DNA from: Candidatus Izemoplasma sp.
Lineage (GTDB): Bacteria > Bacillota_I > Bacilli_A > Izemoplasmatales > Izemoplasmataceae
Length of the DNA: 13,989 nucleotides
Direction of reading: 5' to 3'
NCBI GenBank assembly: GCA_007116105.1
Contig: SKJA01000017.1
Coordinates: forward strand, 1 to 13,989
In this document: in pieces, positions 1 through 6,608 of the stretch
Layout of the letters: each line of letters opens with the position of its first letter
Position numbering within the stretch: the stretch's first letter is position 1
The notes under the pieces: generated by a model
Database searches by the model: none
Told to the model about the DNA's origin: nothing
The model's input: the letters and a program-made list of their open reading frames with translations, nothing else
Program-made: the position numbers and the translations under genes

Positions 1-899
1 AGGAGCCCCACATCTAAGGCTAAAGGGATGTTCACCGTGGCACCCACAAGCACAAAGAGAAACAACTCAGCCATAATCCAAATCTTTTCTGATTTTAGCG
101 CTAAGCGCTCCGCCAATTCTGGGCGTCGATCGGTCAACACAACACCGATGGCCATCACACCTAACAAGGCAGCAATCGGCAGTCTAGAAGAAAGAAAATC
201 TTCCAGCAGTAGCAAAAAAATACCGGCGCTAAACAACAGTAAGATTTTTTTACTGTCGCGAATACGGTAACGTTTAAAGACATAGGCAAACACCCATCCC
301 ACCAACAGCCCTAACAACACCCCCAACAACAAAGAAATGGGCAACTGAATGATGCCTATAAACCATGATTGTTGTGTTAAGCCCGCGCTTAGAAACATCG
401 TGAAGATGGTAATCGCGATGACATCGTCTAAGCTGGTTGAAGCCAATATCAATTGCGGAATGCGGCGCTTGGTTCCACGGTGATGTTTGATCAGTTCCAA
501 CATGGCTGGCACGATCACGGCCGGAGAAACCGCCGCAATGATAAAGCCCAGCATACCACTTTCGATAAAACTTAAACTTAAGAAGGTGTAGGCTAACAGC
601 ACAATCACTGCACCTTCGATGAGCACGGGTAAGACACTCATTTTAATCGTCACAAAGCCTAAATCCTTCATCGCCTGACGTTGTAGTCCAAGTCCCGCAC
701 GCAACAAAATGACCACGAGTGCGATCGAGCGGATGTCACCGGAAATCAACATCAACTCATCCCCTAGCCAACCAAGACCATAAGGCCCCAGTACCATGCC
801 TAACAGCAGCAATCCAATGAGACCAGGCAACTTCAGCCATTGAAAAAAAGCATAAAAGATTAATCCAAACAATAAGATCAAAGCAATGTCTTGTAACAT
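1..899 (-). CDS. NHA/SLC9B-type Na+/H+ antiporter, 3' end cut by window edge
   Basis: This is an integral-membrane monovalent cation/proton antiporter. The reading frame starts at the ATG ending at 899, preceded by GAGGT about six bases upstream, and stays open to the left edge. About 299 residues are visible of the roughly 400 usual for the family. The N-terminus is hydrophobic throughout. Recognisable motifs are LLRAGLGL (about residues 65-72), AVSPAVIVPAML (123-134) and LDDVIAIT (157-164). These match the bacterial/animal NHA (SLC9B) group better than NhaP or Kef proteins. The paired aspartates D158-D159 are the expected ion-binding pair, which in this family usually goes with electrogenic exchange. 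The gene lies downstream of a small membrane protein on the same strand, separated by a terminator-like hairpin. No clear promoter of its own was found in the 62-base gap. The family call is firm; the ion specificity is inference. Confidence 0.85.
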   Translation of the reverse strand, partial: MLQDIALILLFGLIFYAFFQWLKLPGLIGLLLLGMVLGPYGLGWLGDELMLISGDIRSIALVVILLRAGLGLQRQAMKDLGFVTIKMSVLPVLIEGAVIVLLAYTFLSLSFIESGMLGFIIAAVSPAVIVPAMLELIKHHRGTKRRIPQLILASTSLDDVIAITIFTMFLSAGLTQQSWFIGIIQLPISLLLGVLLGLLVGWVFAYVFKRYRIRDSKKILLLFSAGIFLLLLEDFLSSRLPIAALLGVMAIGVVLTDRRPELAERLALKSEKIWIMAELFLFVLVGATVNIPLALDVGL

Positions 900-930
900 A
901 CCGTACCTCAAAGGTGTCGTCGTAGTCTAA

Positions 931-958
931 AAAAAAAAGTGGTTTCCCACTTTTTTTT
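931..958 (-). terminator. Symmetric hairpin between small membrane gene and antiporter
   Basis: A perfect 12-bp stem has arms at 931-942 and 947-958. Read on the minus strand its loop is GAAA, a stable GNRA tetraloop closed by GTGG/CCAC, with eight A and eight T flanking on each side. The T run extends beyond the stem on the minus strand. The structure would terminate minus-strand transcription, and by symmetry could also stop plus-strand transcription. It starts three bases after the small gene's stop codon and lies about 30 bases before the antiporter start, so it may attenuate antiporter expression rather than end an operon. Confidence 0.75.
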
Positions 959-961
959 GAC

Positions 962-1186
962 CTAGTAAATACCAACTTGTCGTAAATGCGCAATCGCAGC
1001 ACATGAAAAAAGTGTGAGCATGCCAAATGCGCCTGCCATAAGATAACTTTCAAACATCAAAAGCTTTAGCGTAATCATTAAAAAGCACGACGCCAAGCAA
1101 TACAAATAAATGTCAAGAATCTCCATCACGTACGTCACATACAAAGAAACTCCAAGAAGCAATAGCATTATCGAAAAGACAATCAT
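962..1186 (-). CDS. Small three-helix membrane protein, possibly MrpF-like
   Basis: This short hydrophobic protein of about 74 residues has three predicted transmembrane segments (about residues 2-20, 25-43 and 48-67) and a short polar C-terminus (HLRQVGIY). Two ATGs are possible, at 1189 and 1186. GAGGTG sits too close to the first, so the second is preferred (spacing about 5). Size, three-helix layout and the C-terminal helix followed by a basic patch recall subunit F of Mrp/Mnh cation/proton antiporters. The resemblance is weak and the signature residues of MrpF were not confirmed. Its position directly upstream of, and co-oriented with, a cation/proton antiporter suggests a related role. 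It could equally be an unrelated small membrane protein. Confidence 0.55.
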   Translation of the reverse strand: MIVFSIMLLLLGVSLYVTYVMEILDIYLYCLASCFLMITLKLLMFESYLMAGAFGMLTLFSCAAIAHLRQVGIY

Positions 1187-1203
1187 CATATCACCTCATA
1201 GAT

Positions 1204-1209
1204 ATCATA
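1204..1209 (-). promoter_or_regulatory. Candidate extended -10 for the small membrane gene
   Basis: Read on the minus strand, TGGTATGAT matches an extended -10 element (TGnTATNAT). It lies just upstream of the GAGGTG ribosome binding site. The -35 position (TTTCGC, 17 bases upstream) is poor, so this rests on the extended -10 alone. The short distance from -10 to start codon would give a very short leader. Confidence 0.35.
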
Positions 1210-1259
1210 CCACAAAGTCCTTTTAAGCGAAATAGTCCACCGACGAAAACGGGTCAAGA

Positions 1260-1289
1260 TTGCTCAACAAGATGTCATTATGTTATACT
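1260..1289 (+). promoter_or_regulatory. Promoter of the acylphosphatase-aldo/keto reductase unit
   Basis: A TTGCTC -35-like box at 1260-1265 is followed after 18 bases by TATACT at 1284-1289. A TG one base upstream of the -10 box makes it an extended -10 (TGTTATACT). The predicted start lies near 1296, giving a leader of about 20 bases before the acylphosphatase ATG at 1316. The -10 is convincing and the -35 is weak. Confidence 0.55.
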
Positions 1290-1315
1290 AATCACAACCA
1301 TAAGAAGGTGATGAC

Positions 1316-1582
1316 ATGGGCATCAAGTTTCATTTGATTGGGCGTGTCCAAGGCGTTGGCATGCGTTTTTACATTCAAGCTTTAGCAAGACGATACGGTT
1401 TAACAGGCTATGTAAAAAACGAGCGAGACGGCTCGGTTCGTGGTGTTTTTTTCGGTCCAGCGAAGGTGCTTAACCTAGCGTTGGACAGTCTAAAAAAGGA
1501 CCATCCAGGCGCCATTAAAGAGTTCCACCAAACGTCTTTTGAGGACACCGCTTCTTATGACACATTTAAAATCACCTATTAA
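1316..1582 (+). CDS. acyP: Acylphosphatase
   Basis: This cytosolic enzyme hydrolyses the carboxyl-phosphate bond of acyl phosphates such as acetyl phosphate, carbamoyl phosphate and 1,3-bisphosphoglycerate. The protein is 88 residues, the usual length for the family. It opens with the family signature GRVQGVGMRF, whose Arg17 forms the phosphate-binding cradle, and continues with GYVKNERDGSV, whose Asn35 positions the nucleophilic water. Met16 replaces the more common Phe in VGFR. AAGGTGA lies six bases before the ATG at 1316; an ATG at 1311 is out of frame. The gene sits 11 bases upstream of an aldo/keto reductase and is probably co-transcribed with it. The call is secure. The cellular substrate is not indicated by this gene's immediate neighbours, although a carbamoyl-phosphate-producing operon lies elsewhere in the window. 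Confidence 0.94.
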   Translation: MGIKFHLIGRVQGVGMRFYIQALARRYGLTGYVKNERDGSVRGVFFGPAKVLNLALDSLKKDHPGAIKEFHQTSFEDTASYDTFKITY

Positions 1583-1593
1583 AGGAGGACATC

Positions 1594-2433
1594 ATGGTAA
1601 GCATGAAACTTTCTCACGGATTGAGTATTCCAAGCGTGGGCTTTGGAACGGCACCACTGAAAGGGCAAGAAGCTTATGAGGCTGTTAAAGAAGCACTTCG
1701 TGTGGGTTACCGACACATCGATACGGCGGCCATTTACTTAAATGAAGCGGAGGTCGGCCGGGCCATCAAAGACAGCCAGGTGCCAAGAGAGGCCATCTTT
1801 ATCACCTCGAAGCTGGACGCTTCCATCAAGACCTATCAAGGGGCTTTAGAAGCCTATGAAGCTTCTTTGAGAGCACTCGGTGTTCAAGCCTTAGACTTGT
1901 ATCTCATTCATGCGCCTTGGCCTTGGGAAGCAAAATACAGCGAACATCACGCGGGAAATGTTGCGGCGTTTAACGCCTTGATTGATCTTTACAAAGCGGG
2001 CAAGGTCAAGGCCATTGGCGTGTCAAACTTTGACATCGTCGATTTAAAGAATCTGCAAGATCATTGTGAAATGTTGCCGCAGGTCAACCAGATCAAGTGT
2101 CATGTAGGACATTTCCCAAGCGAGCTCATCCACTACTGTCAAGCGCATGATATCTTAGTTGAAGCGTATTCACCATTAGGCCGAGCCAAAATACTTCAAC
2201 ATGAGACCATTCACCATCTTGCGTCGAAACACGGAGTATCACCCGCTCAAGTATGTCTTCGTTACCCCTTAGAACGAGGCGTTCTTCCACTGCCACGTTC
2301 GAGTAACCCTGCGAACATCAAGATGAACTTCGACCTTGCTTTTTCATTGGATGAAGAAGATTTAGCCATTCTTGACGCACTCACGCTCGAATCGGTTGAG
2401 TTCGGCACCCCAGTAACACCAAAAAAACCATAA
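1594..2433 (+). CDS. Aldo/keto reductase (AKR5-like)
   Basis: This is an NAD(P)H-dependent (beta/alpha)8-barrel oxidoreductase that reduces aldehydes or ketones in the cytosol. At 279 residues it is typical of the bacterial AKR5/2,5-diketo-gluconate reductase group. The catalytic tetrad is complete: Asp43 and Tyr48 in DTAAIYLNE, Lys73 in ITSKLD, and His106 in LYLIHAPWP. The cofactor-side motifs AIGVSNF and the C-terminal LPRSSNPANIKMNF, a variant of the usual P-K-S nicotinamide-phosphate region, are also present. AAAGGAGG sits six bases before the ATG at 1594, which favours this start over the in-frame ATG at 1603. It follows acylphosphatase by 11 bases and ends seven bases before a bidirectional terminator. 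Substrate cannot be predicted; members of this group are promiscuous. Confidence 0.93.
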   Translation: MVSMKLSHGLSIPSVGFGTAPLKGQEAYEAVKEALRVGYRHIDTAAIYLNEAEVGRAIKDSQVPREAIFITSKLDASIKTYQGALEAYEASLRALGVQALDLYLIHAPWPWEAKYSEHHAGNVAAFNALIDLYKAGKVKAIGVSNFDIVDLKNLQDHCEMLPQVNQIKCHVGHFPSELIHYCQAHDILVEAYSPLGRAKILQHETIHHLASKHGVSPAQVCLRYPLERGVLPLPRSSNPANIKMNFDLAFSLDEEDLAILDALTLESVEFGTPVTPKKP

Positions 2434-2439
2434 AAAAAA

Positions 2440-2483
2440 GGTCGTCATGCGTTGGTAAAGCAACGTATAACGACCATTTTTTT
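2440..2483. terminator. Bidirectional terminator between convergent genes
   Basis: GGTCGT at 2440-2445 pairs with ACGACC at 2470-2475. Inside this, CGTTG pairs with CAACG around a six-base loop, with one mismatch and one G-T wobble in between. The hairpin follows an eight-A run (2432-2439) and precedes a seven-T run (2477-2483). It can therefore terminate the rightward aldo/keto reductase transcript and the leftward chrA transcript. Confidence 0.88.
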
Positions 2484-2536
2484 ATAGTCGAGCATCCGCT
2501 GAACTCGTTCACACTTGTCAGCGTCTTTTACAGTGT

Positions 2537-3712
2537 TTAAACAAAGATAAAGCCTATGAGGATCACGCCAAGCACCACCAAAGGCGCCGGTACTTTTTTT
2601 GTGAGCATCAGCCCTGTCACAAGGAACACCATGAGCGTCGTATCCCAAGTGGATGGCAAAGCGATGAACAAGCGCACCGCGGTCGCGGCGATGATGCCAA
2701 TGGCAACCGCCACCACACCTTGAAGCGCGACACGGATGTTTTGATGGGCTTTCAATTGCGCCCACATAGGATAGAAAAAATAGATCATGAGAACCGCGGG
2801 TAAAAAGATCCCCACCGCACTGAGTAAGGCGGCGGACACTTGAACGAGTGGTGGCTCCCCAACGGCGGCCATGCCACCGGCATAGGCACTGAAACTGAAC
2901 ATCGGGCCGGGCAATCCTTGGACAAGGCCGAAGCCCGTCATGAAGGCCTCACTGTCGAGAAAACCAAAGGTTTCAACAAGACCTGTATACATATAAGGGA
3001 CCAGCACTTGGCCGCCACCAATGACGAAATATCCGTAACGATAAAATGCATCGAACAGTGTCAACAATAACGAATCGGTCCACGGTGTGATGAGCGCGGT
3101 ACCTAAAGCAATGAAAACAAACACACCCAAGACCCACCACGGTGGTTTTAAGCTACGCCAAGGGATGGCGATGGACACGCGCCGGGACCTCATCATCACA
3201 GCGCCTCCCAACAACATCAGCAAAGGCAACAACCAAATCATACGAAACACAAGGCTTAAGCCAAACGACACCAATGCTAAAACCACAGGCAAGGGCGATG
3301 TCCATGACTTTTTCACCAAGTTAATCAGTGCGACCACAATAAAAGCTACCGCTAACGGTGCCAAATAGCGTAAGCCTGCGGCATCGAGGTTTAGACGCGT
3401 GAGCCAGGTTTGTGAAAAAGACATTAACGTCATCAACGTCACCACCGGCAGCGCCCAAACGAGCAACGTCCATAAAGCCAATCTTCGACCGCCTACTTGG
3501 TACCCAATCGCCATCAGCGTTTGGGTGCTGCTGGGTCCTGGCAACAAAGAAGTAAGGGCAATGTACTCAGAGAGCTCTTCTGCAGATAGGTAACCCCGTT
3601 TTTCAACAAGCTGTTGACTGAAGACACCGTAATGTGATTCCGGGCCACCATAGGCCCCTAAGGAGCAGATTAACACATCTTTCAAAAACGTCAGCGTCTT
3701 TGTTTTAGCCAT
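2537..3712 (-). CDS. chrA: Chromate transporter, long-chain CHR family (ChrA)
   Basis: This is a membrane protein of the CHR superfamily, whose characterised long-chain members export chromate with proton coupling. At 391 residues it is the two-domain form, each half being one CHR domain. The first half has the signature GAYGGPESHYG near residue 20 and LLPGPSSTQ near residue 57. The second half repeats the pattern with GGGQVLVP and GLVQGLPGPMFSFSAY. Numerous hydrophobic segments account for the rest. AAGGGGG lies seven bases before the ATG at 3712. It lies 66 bases downstream of the metalloregulator gene, with no convincing terminator between, so it may be partly read from the metal-uptake operon. 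Family membership is clear, but many CHR proteins have never been shown to move chromate, so the real anion is uncertain. Confidence 0.92.
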   Translation of the reverse strand: MAKTKTLTFLKDVLICSLGAYGGPESHYGVFSQQLVEKRGYLSAEELSEYIALTSLLPGPSSTQTLMAIGYQVGGRRLALWTLLVWALPVVTLMTLMSFSQTWLTRLNLDAAGLRYLAPLAVAFIVVALINLVKKSWTSPLPVVLALVSFGLSLVFRMIWLLPLLMLLGGAVMMRSRRVSIAIPWRSLKPPWWVLGVFVFIALGTALITPWTDSLLLTLFDAFYRYGYFVIGGGQVLVPYMYTGLVETFGFLDSEAFMTGFGLVQGLPGPMFSFSAYAGGMAAVGEPPLVQVSAALLSAVGIFLPAVLMIYFFYPMWAQLKAHQNIRVALQGVVAVAIGIIAATAVRLFIALPSTWDTTLMVFLVTGLMLTKKVPAPLVVLGVILIGFIFV

Positions 3713-3733
3713 ATAAAAACCCCCTTAGACCGT

Positions 3734-3739
3734 ATTATA
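3734..3739 (-). promoter_or_regulatory. Candidate -10 box upstream of chrA
   Basis: On the minus strand a perfect TATAAT lies 22 bases before the chrA ATG, but no acceptable -35 hexamer is found 16-18 bases upstream. A second TATAAT (3757-3762) lies further upstream, also without a good -35. Local AT-richness may explain both. This is a candidate only. Confidence 0.3.
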
Positions 3740-3778
3740 TCAAAGAAGGTTTAAAGATTATACTCTTATGGAAAAAGC

Positions 3779-4426
3779 TTAATCACCAAAAATCATGCGA
3801 GCCACGGCGTACGAAATCGTCATGGTATGAGCGTTTTTTTCGAGGGTGAGAGTGCCTGCGAAATCGTCTTTTTCTAGCACCGTTAAGACGTCGTGAAGTT
3901 GAATGTCTAGTTGGTTTAAATGTTTCAGTAAAGGCTTATGATCCAAAACCCTTTTGACCTCAAAAGGACGCTTCAACGCGGCCTCTAAAAGGGAGGTCCG
4001 ATACATCTTAGCCATGGTTCCTTCCGCATTCGGAATGGGGTTGCCGTGATGACAGTACTGCGGTCGGCCTAAATACCCATGTAACCGTTCAATGACCTCC
4101 TCGCTCGAGGCGTGCTCTAGACGTTCGGCCTCTTGATGAAGTGCTTCCCAAGGAAGACCTAACTTTTGTGCTAGAAACACTTCCCAAATACGATGTGCTC
4201 GGATTAGGCGAATCGCTTCTTGGCGACCCGAAGCGGTAAGCTTCACACCTTTGTATGGGATGTACGTTAAATACCCTTTCTTTTCAAGTCGTTTCAACAT
4301 CTCATTGACGCTTTGCAACGTGAAATCAAACTGCTCCGCAAGCGTCGCACCTTTGATTAAAGGATCTTTGGTTTCATCATGAAGTTCATGAATCAATTTG
4401 ATGTAATCTTCTTCGGCACGGTTCAT
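3779..4426 (-). CDS. troR: DtxR/MntR/TroR-family metal-dependent repressor
   Basis: This metalloregulator is expected to repress the adjoining uptake operon when its metal is abundant. Of 215 residues, about 1-70 form a winged helix, with recognition-helix motif SVNEMLKRLEKKGYL. Residues 71-140 form the metal-binding/dimerisation domain, and the C-terminal part resembles the third (SH3/FeoA-like) domain of full-length DtxR. Candidate metal ligands are Asp7, His78, Glu101, Glu104 and His105. Glu at position 101, where iron-sensing DtxR has Cys, is the manganese-type arrangement of MntR. Lys10 replaces MntR Glu11, so one classic ligand is missing. The family CPHGxPIP motif appears as CHHGNPIP. 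The ribosome binding site TAGGAGG overlaps the stop codon of the upstream permease, and the ATG follows nine bases later. It is the last gene of the tro-like operon. Mn specificity is inference. Confidence 0.9.
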   Translation of the reverse strand: MNRAEEDYIKLIHELHDETKDPLIKGATLAEQFDFTLQSVNEMLKRLEKKGYLTYIPYKGVKLTASGRQEAIRLIRAHRIWEVFLAQKLGLPWEALHQEAERLEHASSEEVIERLHGYLGRPQYCHHGNPIPNAEGTMAKMYRTSLLEAALKRPFEVKRVLDHKPLLKHLNQLDIQLHDVLTVLEKDDFAGTLTLEKNAHTMTISYAVARMIFGD

Positions 4427-4435
4427 GGAATCCTC

Positions 4436-5539
4436 CTAAAGCGTTCGCGTGGCGTGTGCATAAAACTGCCATCCCTTTGGACTTACCCTTATGATAGCAT
4501 CTTTCTGTTCAATATACCCATGTTTTTGGCTTCTATGTATCAATTTTTGGGTTTTTCGTTGAGGCCAATTGAAGTGTTCATAAAGCGTGTTCGGATTCGA
4601 TTCAACCGCAACATTGTCGTCTTGCTCATGGTGTTTAAGATGTGTAATCAACGTCAACATATGGATGGTGTGTGTTTGTTGATGATGTTGCCAAAGTCGG
4701 GATAGTAACCCTTGTTTGGGGGCTGCAATGAGAATCGCTAAAAAGGAGAGTAATGTCATCGTCGCCATCGACGCAGCGGTGTTTAAATCCCAACGAAACG
4801 CGATTAAATAACCCATGAGGGTGTTAAAGACGGCCACGATGAGTGTCAGCGCCACCAACCGTGGTAACCGATGCGTCAGAAGCCGTGCACTCATCACGGG
4901 TCCCACCATAAACGCGATTACTAAAATGGCCCCCACCGCATTAAACGCGGCGACACTCGTCAAGGAAATGAGCGTCATAAACAGATAATGTAGTAGCCAT
5001 GGAGAAAACCCCAACACATGCGCGAGGGTACGATCAAAGCTCAACACTTTATACTCTTTGTAAAAGAAACCGAGAAACAACACATTCGCCACAAGCACAC
5101 CACTTAAGATGACCAACGAGGTGGGCCACGAGCCAATCCAGGGTAAGGTGGTGCGTTCAAACATGACAAATTCTAATTGACCTAACAAGACAGTTTCCAC
5201 ATGAAGGTGTGTCCTTCTTAAGCGTGTGGATAGAAGCAAAATCGCGACGCTAAAGAGCATCGTCATGACCATGCCAATGGCCGCATCTTCTTTCACGAAT
5301 CGCACACGGCGTAAGGTTTCAATCAACCAAACGGTGAACAGTCCACTCAAGGTGGCGCCAAACACCAGCCAGGGGCTGTTTAAGTCGCGGACCCACAAAA
5401 ACATTAAGACAATGCCTAAAAGCACGGTATGCGCGATCGCGTCGGTCATCATCGACAGCTTTCGCAACACCAAAAACACCCCAATCAATGAAGTCGCGAC
5501 TGCTGTGACTAAGGCCACGGCGAGAATGTCAAGATTCAT
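4436..5539 (-). CDS. troD: Metal ABC transporter permease (ABC-3 family) with His-rich winged-helix-like tail
   Basis: This is the second inner-membrane permease of the Mn/Zn/Fe uptake transporter. Residues 1 to about 282 are a typical ABC-3 (TroC/MntB/ZnuB) domain: LRKLSMMTDAIAHTVLLGI near the N-terminus, AAFNAVGAILVIAFMVGPVMSA at about 197-218, and the closing IAAPKQGLL at 271-279. The protein is 367 residues, about 80 longer than the core family. Residues 283-367 form a cytosolic tail that starts with a histidine-dense stretch (His285, 286, 290, 293, 300, 303, 304). It continues with a segment ending in RVSPKGWQFY that looks like a winged-helix wing. The start ATG overlaps the end of the preceding permease gene by 11 bases and has AAGGTG upstream, so translation is likely coupled. 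Metal identity is not determined by the sequence. Confidence 0.93.
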   Translation of the reverse strand: MNLDILAVALVTAVATSLIGVFLVLRKLSMMTDAIAHTVLLGIVLMFLWVRDLNSPWLVFGATLSGLFTVWLIETLRRVRFVKEDAAIGMVMTMLFSVAILLLSTRLRRTHLHVETVLLGQLEFVMFERTTLPWIGSWPTSLVILSGVLVANVLFLGFFYKEYKVLSFDRTLAHVLGFSPWLLHYLFMTLISLTSVAAFNAVGAILVIAFMVGPVMSARLLTHRLPRLVALTLIVAVFNTLMGYLIAFRWDLNTAASMATMTLLSFLAILIAAPKQGLLSRLWQHHQQTHTIHMLTLITHLKHHEQDDNVAVESNPNTLYEHFNWPQRKTQKLIHRSQKHGYIEQKDAIIRVSPKGWQFYAHATRTL

Positions 5540-6608
5540 CTAGAATCACCTTCTTCATCGCTTTGACTTTAGCTTCTCCCTTAGCTGTGAGCCGCCATTG
5601 ATCTTGGTCTTTGAGCACGTAGCCTTGCACCTCATAGCGGACCACGTCTTCAAGTCTAAGCGTGCCCTCGGGCTGTTCATAAAGATGGATGAGTGGCGCG
5701 TATAATGTTAAGGTGCGTTTTAAGCGGTGCCACTCAAAAGACTTTCTCAAAAGGCCCTCTTTAGGCGCCACGAGAATGCTAATTAAGAATAAAAGACCCA
5801 ACACAAACACAATCACTGGACCGGTTGGCACGTTGGCACGTGTGGCGCTGAGATACGTGCCAACCAACCCTGAAACACCACCAATAAAAGCCGATAACAA
5901 CAACACTCGATGGAATCGAACGCTCCATTGTTGAGCCGTGAGGACGGGCGCAATCAGTAGTGCACTGATCAGCACCACACCGACCAACCGGATGCCTAAG
6001 ACAATGAACACCAACGTCATCCCTCGAAGCAGCCACTCAATGCCTGGAGCAGAGCGCCCTAGAGAACTGAAAAAATCAGGATCGAACACGGCTGTTTTAA
6101 ACTCTTTTAGCAGCCCTATGAGGATGATTAACATCACCGCACTGACGACTGTTAAGCGAATGACATCCTCACGCAACATGGTTGCTGCTTGACCAAAGAT
6201 GAAACGACTAAGACCCGCTTGAGCGGCGGTGCCTTGTCTTTGAATGATGGACAAAAGCCATTGTCCAAAACCAAAAAAACCCGCCAACATCAACGCCATG
6301 GCAGCATCCCACTGCAACAGCGTGTGGCGTTTAATCAAAAGCATTAACCCATACGCCACACTGGCACTGAGGAAGGCCCCAATCAACAACACCTCCAATG
6401 AACGGGTCGCAAAGAGCATAAACGCAAGCATCACACCAGGCAGTGTCGCGTGCGACAACGCATCGCCCATCAAAGCTTGTCTGCGCAACACCAACAGCGT
6501 GCCAAGGACCCCTCCAAGGATGCCAAGCACCATCGTGCCAAGCATCACCACGGTCAAGGTAAAGCCGAGGTTAAACACGCTCATCACGCCAAAATGCTTG
6601 ATGGGCAT
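5529..6608 (-). CDS. troC: Metal ABC transporter permease (ABC-3 family) with winged-helix-like tail
   Basis: This is the first permease subunit of the metal uptake transporter. The ABC-3 core spans about residues 12-288 with many transmembrane helices. Markers are LRRQALMGDALSHATLPG (41-58), GVVLISALLIAPVLTA (210-225), VPTGPVIV (260-267) and ILVAPKEGLL (278-287). Total length is 359, so about 70 residues follow the core. The tail includes LEDVVRYEVQGYVLKDQDQW and RLTAKGEAKVKAM, which resembles the wing and final helix of DtxR-like or other winged-helix domains. A comparable C-terminal extension is known in some MntC/TroD-type permeases. The ATG at 6608 overlaps the ATPase gene by 38 bases; an in-frame ATG at 6584 would reduce this to 14. 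Neither has a clear ribosome binding site, so coupled translation is likely. Confidence 0.93.
   Translation of the reverse strand: MPIKHFGVMSVFNLGFTLTVVMLGTMVLGILGGVLGTLLVLRRQALMGDALSHATLPGVMLAFMLFATRSLEVLLIGAFLSASVAYGLMLLIKRHTLLQWDAAMALMLAGFFGFGQWLLSIIQRQGTAAQAGLSRFIFGQAATMLREDVIRLTVVSAVMLIILIGLLKEFKTAVFDPDFFSSLGRSAPGIEWLLRGMTLVFIVLGIRLVGVVLISALLIAPVLTAQQWSVRFHRVLLLSAFIGGVSGLVGTYLSATRANVPTGPVIVFVLGLLFLISILVAPKEGLLRKSFEWHRLKRTLTLYAPLIHLYEQPEGTLRLEDVVRYEVQGYVLKDQDQWRLTAKGEAKVKAMKKVILDES

Noticed and set aside
28..270. Plus-strand 80-residue frame at the left end
   Set aside because: It lies antisense within the antiporter, has low-complexity composition and no ribosome binding site; the minus-strand frame has clear family motifs.
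757..1053. Minus-strand 98-residue frame crossing the 931-958 hairpin
   Set aside because: It overlaps both the antiporter start and the small membrane gene in another frame and reads through a terminator; no family features.
2445..2765. Minus-strand 106-residue frame at the chrA 3' end
   Set aside because: It overlaps chrA out of frame and includes the bidirectional terminator; composition is that of a shadow frame.
3713..3778. Hairpin between troR and chrA (AAACCTT with AAGG...GTTT) as a terminator
   Set aside because: The pairing needs a three-G bulge and a loop of about 19 bases; too weak to call.
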